64,000 nt of DNA, taken from positions 36,523,052 through 36,587,051 of the forward strand of contig NC_052018.1 in assembly GCF_015832195.1 (NCBI RefSeq), in the 5' to 3' direction. Below the pieces are notes generated by a model. The model made no database searches, was not told the origin of the DNA, and saw only the letters and a list, made by a program, of their open reading frames with translations. The DNA comes from Motacilla alba alba. Its lineage: Eukaryota; Chordata; Aves; Passeriformes; Motacillidae. This document shows positions 34,001 through 46,030 of this stretch, piece after piece. The position numbers and the translations under genes were made by a program. How positions within the stretch are numbered: the stretch's first letter is position 1; every line of letters starts with the position of its first letter.

Positions 34001-37000
34001 GAGTACAGATTGCTTTGTGTATTCTATAAATAGTGAGACCTTATATGTAGATGTCAGTATTTAATGTTTTCCTCTTTTGTAAATAGTTCTCATAAACAGT
34101 CTAAAATACTAAGTTATTTTGTAAGACTAATATTAATGGCCCTCAGATGAAGCAAAGCATTAATTTTTATTGGATGTGTTAAGGTGCAATATTTTATGAT
34201 TTCTGTCGAGTTAGGTGATAGCCTTTGCATTAGATTTCCTCCTTGTTGCAAGCCTTTCTACCACCTTTTTAGAAGGGTGCAAGAAGAGAACATCCTCACT
34301 GTAGCATAGTAATGTGTATTTTACAATAGGCTGTGCTTTTCCATACTCATAAAACTTGACTTTTGTTATTTAAACATGAGTTATATGTGATCTTACGAGC
34401 TTTTCCTATCTTACATACTGTACACATTTTATTTGACAAGAATTAGGACACTCAGCTTCCGATTTTGAATCAGAGAAAAGGGTTTGTTATCCTCTGAGAA
34501 GAGTGTTTTTAACTTTGAGTCTCAGAAGAGTCAGGCAGTATAAAAAAAGCAGTGGAGAAATTTAATTAATATGTGAAACATGTACTCTTCAGGAAAAGGC
34601 TATATAAAGATGCTACCAGTAACTCCCTTGCCTGACTGGCTGCTGGTATCATTCCATTCTGCTGGTTTTCTTGAAATCTTTCAGTGTTTTTTTGCACTCA
34701 AAGATAGTTTATCTATGCAACAGTCTAGTGCCAGGTAAATTGTTTGGTTTTATGCTGCACAAAATTTAAATAACATATATTTGTAGGAACAAAAGGATGT
34801 TTTTCATTTCAAAGAGTTTTGTTTTTTTTCAGTGAATGAGAAACAAATAAGCAATGCCTTTTATTTCCTAGTGTGACTGTGAAATACTATGGAAAAGCTT
34901 CTCATGCTGCTGCTTATCCTTGGGAAGGAGTTAATGCATTAGATGCTGCTGTTCTTGCGTACAACAATCTGTCTGTTTTAAGACAGCAGATGAAACCGAC
35001 CTGGAGAGTTCATGGTGAGATCTTTCTTAAACCTAATGTCCAGCAAGTTAGAGTTTAGGCTGTTGAAGTACTAACATAGAATATCACACACTAGTATAGT
35101 CACTTCAAATATTATGAAACAGCACCATTTCATTTAAATGGTGTGTCTGCAATTTTTGCAATCATGTCAGTGTCCAGAACTAACTGCTCAAAACAGGCTG
35201 AGAGGTCAGATTTGAAAGGGGACTCAAATGCCCAGGTAAAGGTTAGATCAATTTTAAGTCTTGAAGTTGCAGTTAAAAAAAAAAAAAAGAAAAAAAATGC
35301 AAAGTTTATTTTGGTACATGGCCTTGAACTCCTTAATATATGTGGATTTGCAAAGGTGTAAGATTAAATGCTTCCAAAAAGTGAAGCATTACTTACTGCA
35401 TCACTTTTTGAGTAGATATTCCATTAATTAGATGGCATTTATTGGAAGGGTCTAGTGGTCTGGAATGAAATTTATTTGGTGAAGTACAAAAAACAACCGA
35501 TGGCAGAAGATCACAGTCCTGGTTAGTAGCTCAATCAACTAGATGTTCACTGTTTTCTAATATTTAATATCTAGTAGGTTTTGGATTAGAAAGGCCATTT
35601 TGCAGTAAGACATGTTAACCATTAAGCTTGATTTGTCTTTCTTCAACATCACACATTTCTACCTGTACAGTGAGAAAGATTCAAAAGATGAGGTGAAGCA
35701 GCCTTTTAGCTATAAACCCAGGGTTCCTTTTTGCACCCAGCACAACTTTTGCCAAGTTGAAATTAAGAAACTTTGCCAGTTCTACAGGACTTCTGAATGT
35801 AGAGCTGTTTATTTGGAATATTTGTTACGAGCTAAAAATCCTTCCAGATGTTTTGAGCTGATCATTATGTGTCTTGGCTGCTTATGCTGTATGTAATACA
35901 AGTGTGCATTTCTCACCAGGATATCTGGATAGAGTCCTAATCCTTTTGACTGTAGATGAAGCTGTTTGCAGTTCTGCTGTGCAGCATGCCCAAAAGAATT
36001 TCAGACAGCAGACACCACCTCTCGATCCTATTTCTCAGTAGAAAACAAGGCACATTATTAAGAGTTTTGGTGTCTGCAACCCATGTGTTGCAGTTTAAGG
36101 CTGAAGATGGCTAAGTTTTCTGTTGAATCTAAGCCTAAACCCCTGAATACTGCTTTCATTGTAGTTTCTAGAGGTTACATGGGTAATGTTGGCAAAAAAA
36201 TCTAAGTACCTAAACAGGCCTTCTATAGGTAATGCTTCTTGAACAGCAGCAAAACTGAAATTACTGTGTTGATACAACTGCTGTCATAAACCTGGTTTTT
36301 CAAAGTGGAAATATTTAAAATACTTCTGGGAGAGGAGAAGCAGCCAGAGTAAGATTGAATTTTAGGAATGCTTTCTTTACAACATTGTGTAGGAGACCTC
36401 ACGTTGTAGACTTTCAGTATAATCAGTGGCTGAATTAAGTGTTCCTAAAAATAATAGTGTTAGCCCACTTACAAAAGCTGAAATCATTTCCATTGCTTGA
36501 AGTCTAGAATTTCTAACCAATGTTTAAGGTACTGAAATATTGTTGTCTTGAGTTCATTTGAGATTTTGATGTTGTCTTTCTTCCCTGCTTATGAGCGGAG
36601 TACATGTTGCCCCCTTAAAAATGGGAATGTAGTTTGGTTTTTTTTTTTCCTGCTTAAGTAGTTGTATTAAACAGGTTGTAAAAAAAAGTTTCCATCCAGA
36701 AGGGCAAATTGGGTGCTACTAATAGTGTGCAGGCAGCCTACTTGTAATTCAGGTCTGCTGTCCAGTCCATATTGCAGCTGTATTTAATTTTAACTGTAGA
36801 CTTATTCAGACTCCAGTTCCACTTACAATTGTGCTGGACAAGACAAGTGAAAACTGTTTATTCATGAAGCTACTTGTTCTGAGAAAGCTTGTTATGGGTA
36901 TGTGTCATGCAAATTTGCGTGAATACTTACTGCTTCCTTTCCTTTGGTGTCTGTCCCTCTCATCTGAGCTGTTCCTGTTGTTATGGACAGATACTGATAC

Positions 37001-40000
37001 TGGATTAATTCAATGCTGTTTTTTATTTTGACTGTATTTGAGATGGGAGGTAAAGTTCATAATGTTAATGGGTTTTCTGCACAGAAAGAAATGTTTTGTT
37101 GTCTGTTTACAACAAATCAGTACTGTCTCTTCAGGCCTCAGTGACACACATCAGTAACTTTGGCAATATTTCCATTTAAGGTAGAAGTTTCTCAGGTTCT
37201 TCAGAAAACAAATCTAATTCCACGTAAAAGAAACTGAGGGTAGAAGACCAGGGAAACACCCTGTTGGAAGCTGTTAGTGCAGTGACATCTAATGTAGAAC
37301 TGGGATCTGTGACGTGTTCTTGTCAAAATATCTAAATATTCCTGTATTTTATGGTAATGCCTTTGGTGCTGTAATAATAAAAGATGTAGTTACACATTCC
37401 CTCCAGGAAGCACTTTCAGCTCAAACTGCACTTGTGACTAAAGCTACATGTATTATACATTCCAGTATTTCTGAAGAATTAATATGAGCTATCTAAATTA
37501 ACTTTCTGTGCACTGCAATACATACATTATTCCAGTATTGCTGAGAAACTCATTCAGATTTTCTTCAAGCTGACAAAATAAGTTGGAAACATTCTAATTG
37601 AGGAAACGTTTAAAAGTTGGAATCCAAGTTATCCCTTATAGCAGTTTTTTTTCTTGTTGGCAGGCAGATTGCTTTATGACTCCAATGCATTGAATTTTAG
37701 GGGATTAATTAGAAATGCTAGTTTGGCTTGACTCTGGGATGTAAAACAGATGTCTAACCAAAGAATGCTGTGAAATTGTGCTGAAAGACATGTACATGTT
37801 CCATGTAATCTGACATGATGAAGAAACTTTGTCCACATATTGCATTTTTTACATTTTTTGTATTTCATGCTCAGCTGATGTTTTGTTGTTTTTGTTTATA
37901 TGTTTATAGTTCTTGACCCAGGAATTTCATGCCAGGGCTGAAGATCAAACAATTGCATTTAACACTGACAACACAACTTTTCCCTTTTTGCAGGTGTAAT
38001 AAAAAATGGTGGTGTGAAACCTAACATCATTCCTTCTTACACTGAACTAGAGTTTTACTTGCGTGCTCCTTCAAGGAAAGAGCTTTCTGTTCTGACAGAG
38101 AAGGTTGAAAACTGCTTCAAATCTGCAGCAGTGGCCACAGGATGCAAGGTAAGAATATATTCATTGTCATGTGTTTCTTTTACACAGACCGGAACAGGAA
38201 ATTAGTGTTTACTTTATTTGTCTGCATAGTGTTTAGCCAAAGTAAATCTAAATTACCGGTACACTTTTTGCTGTTCTGTTGCTCTGTGTCCTGAAAGAAA
38301 GCTTTGGTTTATAAATAGAATGCCACAGAAATCTAGAGGAATCTGTGTTGGGAGAGACCTCTGGAGGTCATCTGGTCTAATTCTCCGTTCAGAGCAGGAC
38401 CGATTCTCCATTCAGAGCAGGACCACTTAGACCAAACTCATCTTTTGCCATGTGAACTTTTGAATACTTCCAAGGATGAAATTCTACCACCTCCCTCAAA
38501 AAGTGCTCTACACACCTCGTGGTGTAGAAGGGTTTTCCTAATGTTTATGCTGCAATGACTTGAGCACTGACACAGGTTTCCTGCAGAGATTGCAGTGCTT
38601 CCATCTTTGGAGATACTCAAAAGCTGCCTTAGTATGGTTCTGGGAAATCAGCTCTAGGTGACACTGATTGAACAGGGGAACTGGGCAAGATGACCTTCAT
38701 AGGTACTTTCCCACATCAACCCTCTGTGATTCTGTTGTATCCAATGGGAATTTCCTTTGTTGCATCACTTTGACATCTGAGACGTCTGGTTCTGCCTTCT
38801 CTGTACCCTTCCCCTCTGGTAACTCTAGACAGCAGTAAGATGCCCTGCTAACCTTCTGTTCTGTGAAGGCTCAGCAGATCAGGTTCTTTCAGGCTGTCAT
38901 TGTACATTGTGTTCTCCACCTAATCATCTTGGTGGCCTTCCCCTGGCCTAGCTCCAGTCTTGATTTGAGGAGAAACCAAACGAACACAGGATGATGAGAT
39001 GTGGTCTCGCAGGGGTTGTCTACACCAGTAATAAGAATATTAAAACACTAATGACACCAGTCTCAGTTGCCGATGAGCGCTACAAGTAACAGGCAGCAGT
39101 GTGGTATTTTGTGCCACTGATTACAAAACACTTAGAGCTTGCATGTCTTGTGTCATCTGAGCCAGTCATGTTGTCATGCAGAGCTAGGCTTGATCATGCA
39201 TTATCTGCTCTTGAATGAGTTCCATCTTGTATTCTGCATGTTCACAATCACCTTGTGATTCGTGAGCCTGGGCATTTGTTCAAGGAGGATTTATTTGCTC
39301 TGTAATCCCTCTGGGAACTTGAGGCTAGGATGCTCCGAGGAGTGTGTAGTTTTCAAACACCTCCTCTTGGCCCTTCCAAGAGGATGTTATCTGTAGCTGT
39401 TGTTCAGTGAGCTGGAACATCCCTGTGTTTCAGTGACACTTAAAAAAATAATAGCTCCCAGACTGCATTTCTGCTTCTCTTACTCTGCATCCTTGGATGC
39501 ATCCTGCCTGATCCCATGTACATTCAATTACTTTAAGTGTCCTGTAATTTCTTTTTGTTTTGCTGTGGGTGATGCTTCTATCCTACAGATAGTGCTGCTA
39601 GGCTCAGAGACCTGGGAGGCTTGATGGCAAACCTCACCTGTAGAAACAAGCAAAACAGGTATTGGGTCTTCTGTCTGTTTTTTTTCCCATATTCTCGGTC
39701 ATGAGGTCCAGTGCCCCATTAAACAGCAGGCTCATGTAGCAACTGAGTGATTTTTCAATAAGTGTTCTCATTTGTTTTGCTTTTAGTAAATGGAAGTGTG
39801 TCTCATCTAGCTGGTTCAAGCAATAAGATAGATGGTTCTACTTGGCTCTGTTAATTACAAGCTTATGACTAATTCAGCTGTAAAAAGAATGTATGTGATC
39901 ATCAAAACAAATAGGTATGGGGTATGTGAATGTTAGCATGTCAGTTTTACAGTCTTTTTGAGACATTAGATGTTGTTTTCCTACCGTGTCCCCTTCACTT

Positions 40001-43000
40001 ATCTAGAAAAGAGGTTCAGAAAGTGCACTTTATGCAGCATGAAAGTTAAGACCTCTTTTGAAATTTGACATTGATAGATTTTTTTTTCTATTTGTTTTCA
40101 AATTTCTTACCTGTATGAAGCCATTTAATGAATGGGGCTGTAGTTATTGGAAGCATTCTGAAAAAAAGGTAACATACAGTTTGATAAAAGCCTATGTTTA
40201 TTTCTATGTAGTTTAGTAGTACCTGCAGGCAAAATCGTTAGACACTGTTACAGGAAATACTTGTTTCCTATTTTTGGAGAAAATGTTGAAATCCTTTCTT
40301 CTGGAATTTGGCTGTCTAGTGCAAACTGAACAGAACATCAGCTGTGTTTTGATGGAGGGTAATATTTGGCAGAATGTTGTATTTTTGAAGAAATTTAGCA
40401 CTTACATATGTTTTGCCTTGGGCTTGAAGTTGGGAGGTTTTTTTGACCTTCAGATTGTTTACATTGAACTGGCTTACACTGGAGAAAAACTTACAGTAAT
40501 TTGGGGTTTTTATCTAGGTGGAAATAAAAGGTGGTGAAAATGATTACTACAATGTGCTTCCGAATAAGAGCCTGCAGAAAATTTACAAGGAGAATGGAGA
40601 GAAGCTTGGAATAGATTTTATATCAGAAGATGCTATCTTGAATGGTTTGTCAGGTAACTCCAGCTGCATTTTTCATTGTGTCTTAAGCTTAGGTTGATCA
40701 GGCTTCATGTGTATAAAATAACAAATTAGAGCTAAGTTAAACCCAGTTTGGTCAGAAGAAAAAGCCACATTATAAAGCTAAAGCTCTGTAGGTTTATATC
40801 TCTGGCCTGTGTTCCTGTATTTATTGTAGAAGCTAAGAACAGGTAAGGAAAGTAGTAAAATTATAATATTTCTTATAATAGTTCCGAAAATATTTCTTGT
40901 AATAGTTCTGAAAATATTTCAAGTAATAAGCAGTTTGGCTGGGGGGAGGGATGGAAAGCTAAGTCTTTCTGAGAACATGAGGATGTATAATGAATTGTCT
41001 CTCATTCTGTGGCTTTAAAATACAGAATCCTGATTTGCTATAAATGGGGATGAGACTTAGTTTTTAGTAACCTTGTTTAATAATATTTTCCAAGCTTACA
41101 TATAAACAAATAAGCTAGAATCTAACAATTATTTTAGAGGGAGTTTTTGGAGAGATTTATAACTTGAAGTTTATTTCACTAACTCTAATTTAATCTTTTC
41201 ATTAACAAGTAATTACATGCCTCTAATTTTAGGTGATGGGATCAACAGATTAGTTTTCCAAAGGGTGCTCTTCAAGTAGGTGTGCACTTTTGAGTCTTGA
41301 CTATGTCTCAAATGATTTAACTTTTTTTGGTGTCTGACCTATAACAGAAATGGGAATTCTTAAATGCTTAGGTGGGTTTCTTGTTATCCTTAACACTTTC
41401 TTTTTCAGCATCTTCCTAGAGGAGCTCTGTTCAAGTCTCAATTCTGCTCATACTTTGAGCCTTCACTACTGATCTTAACTGTATGAACATTTTTACTCCA
41501 TTCATGCTAAAGGTTTTTCTCTTAGAACGAAGATATTGTTCTCAGTAAAAAGTTATTTTAGTTAGTTTGATTGCGGTACTTGTCTTCTCTTTATTAAATG
41601 CAGATTATCTTTGGAATTCGGACAGATTTGGTGTTTAGGAGCAGCTCTCCAAACTTCTTTTTGTGGGTAGGGGAGACACGGTATCTAATGATATTCTTGG
41701 TATCTAATGGTGATGGGATTTTTTCTGTTTCTTACTTCCCTTTCAAATTAAACAGTGGTTCATTGTCTTGTGTTTAAAAACAAATTAGAACTTAAGACAG
41801 ATTTCTTCCTACTTTCTTCAGAGTAATACAAATAATATTTACTGCTTTGCTTGTTAAGCCAAAGAAGGGGGCTGAGGAACCTTAACATGTTTACTGTAGT
41901 GCAACTTTCTGGAGCTCTGCTAGTTGGTTCCTTCAAACCGTTGTAGTAAGGATAATCATGTATATCAGTGATTTTGCTTTTGTTCAGAGGTCTTGAACTG
42001 AGCCTTTCACAGACACCCAGCTGTGATAGGGCTTTCATATGTAAGTTATATGATATGCTCAATGTTAACCATGAACTTGCTTAAGCCAAAACTCCCTGTA
42101 TGGCTGTCCTGTCCTTGAATTGCATGTCAGATGTCAAAATGTGTTTGAGCAATTGCTTTTTTATCTCACACTGCAGTAGGGCTTACTGAATTTTCTTTCC
42201 ACAGCTTCTCCTCTGAATTTTTGCAGTGGGAATTTAGGAGAGATTACAAAGCACAGTCTCCAGAGCCATAGGAGTGGAACTTTGTATGCTACCCTCTTCT
42301 GGGGGCGGGGGTTGAGTATTTTGTGTCGTCTTTTTCAAGACCTCTATTTCTGTTTAGTTTTCATGTGGTTTTTAATGTTTTCTTTTAGGATGTCAGTTTC
42401 TTCTGTTGAAAGGGAAGGAAGATAGCTCAGTTGCTTCTCCATGTCTGTGCAGCAGAACAGTCGTTAAGAGCTGAGCGCACTCGCTGCCACCTCTGCATGG
42501 TATTAGTGTGGCTCTGCTCCCAGGTATCGCTCTAGGCAGATAAGCGTCACCAAGGCTTCCCTGAGTACCTCAGATTACAGGCTCTGGCTGTGCAGCTCTG
42601 CTCTGCTGGGCACACAGCCAGGGGGATGTGACATAATGTGAGACTGAGGTAGCTTGGACCAGGTGCCAGGACCTGTTTCTCCTCCTACTGTTCATAGGAC
42701 TTTACTACAGGATATCCATAACCTCCTAAAGCAGATAGCTCGGTTACACGTCTTAGTTGAGGCACCCATGCCTGTGATAACTTAATCTAGTCAAAATGTA
42801 GTATTCATGGGGTTCATTGGCTTCCTGTGTACAAAAGTGGTAAAGATGATCTTAAGGAAGTCTAGTATATTTGAAAATTCCACTTCTGAAGCTTGGGACT
42901 ATATATAAAATATTTCCTGGAATATTTTGTGTTTTCCCCTCTGTTTATGTTTGTGGTAATACTGACTCCATCAAATTTGCAGTGACTTGGAAGAAGCTTC

Positions 43001-45753
43001 AGGATATATTTTTGAGAGGCTGGAACTCCAATATCTCTCTGTTGAAGATAGCACAGGATTATGTATATTGTATTGGTAACTGCAACTACTTATGCTTCCA
43101 GAAAGAATCCCAATCTGTATGTGTCTAGCAAGCACACAATTTCAGGTGTTTTTATAGAAATTACTAGAACACCTGATGTTCTAAACATACCTCTGTGTTA
43201 TTCTCATAAAGGGAGTAACATTTTGTCTGATAGAGGGGAAGATTTAGCTGTTAGATTTTCATTAAAAGCTGCCTGGATTTTGCCTCTCCATGTTGCTAGA
43301 AAATACCCAATTTATATGTCTTCTACACAGGAAAAATAACATGTCAGCTGGTAGTACATTGAATATGGATATAAGTTTAGGAGGAATGACATGACAGAGA
43401 GCTGTGATGCAGTGAAATTTCTAATGTTTCATTTGCTAAGTGGAAGTAGGGAAAAGGGCAGCACAGTCTTTGCAGCAGTTGGTGTATTGAGACTTAGTAA
43501 GGCAGGTCTAGAACCCTTGGTTTAGTCTGGAGCATGCAGAACTTCTGGTTTGTCTGTCCAGATTGACCAAAGAAGGAATCGGTAGTGCGGACTACTGGAA
43601 ATTAAAATAACTTATTGCTGTGCCAAGAGTTAGATTTTCTTCAAATGCATCCTGAATTTTTGGGAAGAGATGTTTTTGAACAAGCATTGTTGTTTCTCTT
43701 ACCTGTAAGCAGTGTAAATAGCAAACTCTTGTCCTTATAATGTAGGCTCCGTGGACTCACTTTCAATAACTATAGGCTTCCAAGTAAAATCTGTGTTTTT
43801 CCATCATTTAATTACTAAATCTTAAGGCACTAGCAATATCTTTTCTTCATAAAGTATCACAATATAGAGGATACCTGATGTGTTAAAATTAAATTTTATA
43901 CACCATTGCTAAAGAAACAAATTCTTGCGTCTCAGGCCCCAAAAAAAGTTAATTGGGATCTTAGTGGGTCATCCCTATTTTTCCCTGATAAAAAACAATG
44001 CTTCCTCTGGCACCTGGGTTTACAATAAGTGGTATGTTGATTTCTCCAGCTTCAAAATGTCATTTTAACAAATAATGAGTGAGTTGCTTGTTTGGGAAAA
44101 AAAAAACAGCTTGGGAGGTAGTTGTAGACTCTTGGATGATTTCCCATGAAGAATCTTCTACTTTGGGATGATAGCATTCAGTAGATAAGGCTGTGAGATA
44201 GGTGCTAGATAACATACTGAAGGGAATAGGCATGAAAGGTCATCATTAAAATCTGCAACATTGCTATCAGGTGTTTGTCTACAAAGCTCTAGCATTTTGT
44301 CTGGAGTTTAGTTCTGATTTTATTTCAAGGGCGCTTGCGCTGTTGAGATTTCCATAACTGAGAATAATCAAAACACATGGGGGTGAAAACAGTTACCCTC
44401 GATCTGTTTTTGTTTAAAGATGAATAGTTTCTACTTTAGTCCCCTCCAGAATGGTGAATATTTGCATATTGCTGAGAACCAGGAATTGTTCAGCCTAGTT
44501 CTGAAGGGCTCTAACAGGGAAGTAGCTGAAATGTCTGACACTCCCAAGGTTTGCAGCTTTCCTGTTCTGAATTAACTGCTTACTATCAGGAGATGCTTGA
44601 TAAAAATGAGCAGTAGAAGGAATAAGAACATGCTGATATATCTTCCTTGCAGTCCAGTAACTGGTCATTGATCAGAAGCGCACTGGTGAGCAGCACCTGA
44701 AGATGGCTAGTTAGGGAAAAACACCTTGGTGACAGGAGATATTTGTATGGATAGTGGCTCATTAGAATTGTTCTTATTTTAGTATTTGGGGCAAAGGATG
44801 CTCTATTTTAGATATGGGCTGGAGAGAATGTCTATCATGCATTTTCTTACAGCATTCAAAACTGCCCAACACTTTTTCATTAAGAAAATCTCTCTGCTGC
44901 TTCTAGGTTCCACGGACTTTGGAAATGTTACATTTGTGGTCCCTGGGATTCATCCTTATTTTTATATTGGCTCTGATGCATTGAATCATACTGAGCAGTA
45001 CACAGAAGCTGCAGGTGAGTGGAAGTGAAAACAATTAACATTAATTGTGGAGTTGCAGAAAAAGCTGACAAATGTAGAATTTCTTGGTTGTGTTTGAGGT
45101 TGTGTGTATATGGGTAGGATAACCACTCCTCTTGCTAAAGGATAATAACATCCAGACAAAAGAAATTAGAAGGATTATCCATAACAGCATATTCAGGAGA
45201 ATTTCTAAACAAGAGCTGAAAGATAAGTCATTTTTAATCCTAAATTACAGGCAACGTAACAGTGCTAGCTTATAAAACTCCACATTTTTTGAAGAGCATA
45301 ATGTGAACACTCAACTTTCCTGTTCTCAGTCTTAGTTGTTTATATCAGTAGCAGAAAATTAAGTACTTGCAAAAGAAGAAAATGTTTTGAGGCATGGGAA
45401 AATAGGTTTACTTCATGCAAGTAGATGTTTAAGAAAATGTTCCTGCAGCTGAAACTTAAAATCTTACTTTGAAAATATCCCTTGTGCAGTAAGCAAGTGG
45501 TTTAGTATTGGTAATGTAACCTGAAGTTCCTCTTACTTTTTTTTCTGCAGGGTCACAGACTGCTCAGTTCTACGCCTTGCGCACAGCAAAGGCTTTGGCA
45601 ATGACAGCACTGGATGTCATTTTCAAGCCAGGTCTGTTGGAAGAAGTCAGGGAAGACTTTAGAGAAGTGAAGCTCAAAGAAGAGGAACAAACAAATCCAG
45701 TAAAACCTAAAAAAGAATCTGGTGTTGGTGAAGGAGCATGTGCATCACACTAA
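30571..45753 (+). CDS. PM20D2: Peptidase M20 domain-containing 2 (beta-alanyl dipeptidase), seven exons
   Basis: Joins 30571-31008, 31085-31233, 34872-35014, 37994-38148, 40518-40653, 44907-45014 and 45551-45753, giving 443 aa (human about 436). Every junction has GT/AG sites and keeps frame. PM20D2 is a cytosolic M20-family metallopeptidase that hydrolyses beta-alanyl-lysine/ornithine-type dipeptides formed as side products by carnosine synthase, a metabolite-repair role. Visible catalytic landmarks: [18 protein letters not shown] at 102-119, with metal-ligand candidates C116/H118; TPAEE at 152-156, with the paired glutamates E155/E156 (base and ligand); MAHPS with H180; and [10 protein letters not shown] with H368 as the C-terminal ligand. 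The tail after VIFKP is Glu/Lys-rich and ends EGACASH, diverged from the human tail. The gene is convergent with GABRR1, as in human. Confidence 0.96.
31085..31233 (+). CDS. PM20D2: PM20D2 coding exon 2
   Basis: 149 bases, acceptor GTGCTGCAG, donor GTGAGT. Encodes [15 protein letters not shown] through YLPDVAEH, with the Glu-Glu pair and the AHPS histidine. It ends with two bases of the Asp codon completed by exon 3. Confidence 0.95.
31234..34871 (+). other. PM20D2 intron 2
   Basis: 3.6 kb, AT-rich. No nested gene and no clearly recognised repeat family were seen. It contains the usual T-rich tracts and ends in a T-rich acceptor (TTTATTTCCTAG). Confidence 0.6.
34872..35014 (+). CDS. PM20D2: PM20D2 coding exon 3
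   Basis: 143 bases encoding (D)[13 protein letters not shown] through MKPTWRVH, donor GTGAGA. The block [18 protein letters not shown] is strongly conserved with human PM20D2. Confidence 0.95.
35015..37993 (+). other. PM20D2 intron 3
   Basis: About 3.0 kb, AT-rich, with an A-rich tract at about 35276-35297. No nested gene recognised; short open frames here lack family signatures. Confidence 0.6.
37994..38148 (+). CDS. PM20D2: PM20D2 coding exon 4
   Basis: 155 bases encoding (G)[17 protein letters not shown] through ATGCK, acceptor CTTTTTGCAG, donor GTAAGA, phase 0 at its end. [10 protein letters not shown] is a hallmark of the family dimerisation/lid region. Confidence 0.95.
38333..38565 (-). 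mobile_element. CR1 LINE fragment, minus orientation
   Basis: GGGAGAGACCTCTGGAGGTC, then CATCTGGTCTAATTC, followed by a CCACCTCCCTCAAAAAG block and TTTTCCTAATGTTT. This is the reverse complement of a CR1 3' region. It contains a 24-base duplication of the unit around TTCAGAGCAGGACC. Confidence 0.75.
38575..38745 (+). mobile_element. CR1 LINE 3' end, plus orientation
   Basis: GGAGATACTCAAAAGCTGCC, GCTCTAGGTGACACTG, GGGCAAGATGACCTTCATAG and the terminal CTGTGATTCTG match the sense 3' end of CR1. It lies directly next to a minus-oriented CR1 piece. Confidence 0.85.
40518..40653 (+). CDS. PM20D2: PM20D2 coding exon 5
   Basis: 136 bases encoding [18 protein letters not shown] through AILNGLS(G), acceptor TTTTATCTAG, donor GTAACT. 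It leaves one base of the Gly codon for exon 6. Confidence 0.94.
40654..44906 (+). other. PM20D2 intron 5
   Basis: The longest intron (4.25 kb). AT-rich, no nested gene or clear repeat family recognised. A GC-richer patch near 42.4-42.7 kb has no open frame of interest. Confidence 0.6.
44907..45014 (+). CDS. PM20D2: PM20D2 coding exon 6
   Basis: 108 bases encoding (G)[17 protein letters not shown] and [10 protein letters not shown](G), acceptor CTGCTTCTAG, donor GTGAGT. Contains the C-terminal metal-ligand histidine candidate H368. Confidence 0.95.
45551..45753 (+). CDS. PM20D2: PM20D2 coding exon 7 (terminal)
   Basis: 203 bases encoding [18 protein letters not shown] through a charged tail ending ACASH, with TAA at 45751-45753. 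Acceptor TTTTCTGCAG. The last 20 or so residues do not resemble the human tail. Confidence 0.94.
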
Positions 45754-46030
45754 ACTTGATTAAAACATTCTCAGTAGCATTGACTTAATGGAGATGCTGT
45801 ATTTAAATCCCAATAGGGGCTGGATAATACATAGCTGAAGAAATTATGATTTTATTTAATTTAGACTTCAGGAGAAGTAAATAGTATAATTGCTTTCGAA
45901 AAATGTGAAATTTCATCTAGCTGTAATGTTTGTGTTCACTGTGGTGATGATTTTCATACAGAGATCTCAAATATATTCTCTTTGATTTGCAGTGTTGAAT
46001 AAATTATAGTGTTTACATCCCTTGTCAGTG
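45754..46030 (+). other. PM20D2: PM20D2 3' untranslated region
   Basis: AATAAA at 45998-46003 followed by TTATAGTGTTTACATCC and a T/G-rich segment is a plausible poly(A) site about 250 bases after the stop codon. Longer forms are possible. Confidence 0.6.

Larger units (their letters stand above)
38149..40517 (+). other. PM20D2 intron 4, containing a CR1 pair
   Basis: 2.4 kb. It holds two CR1 fragments in opposite orientation at about 38333-38745 (listed separately). The rest is unremarkable. Confidence 0.6.
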
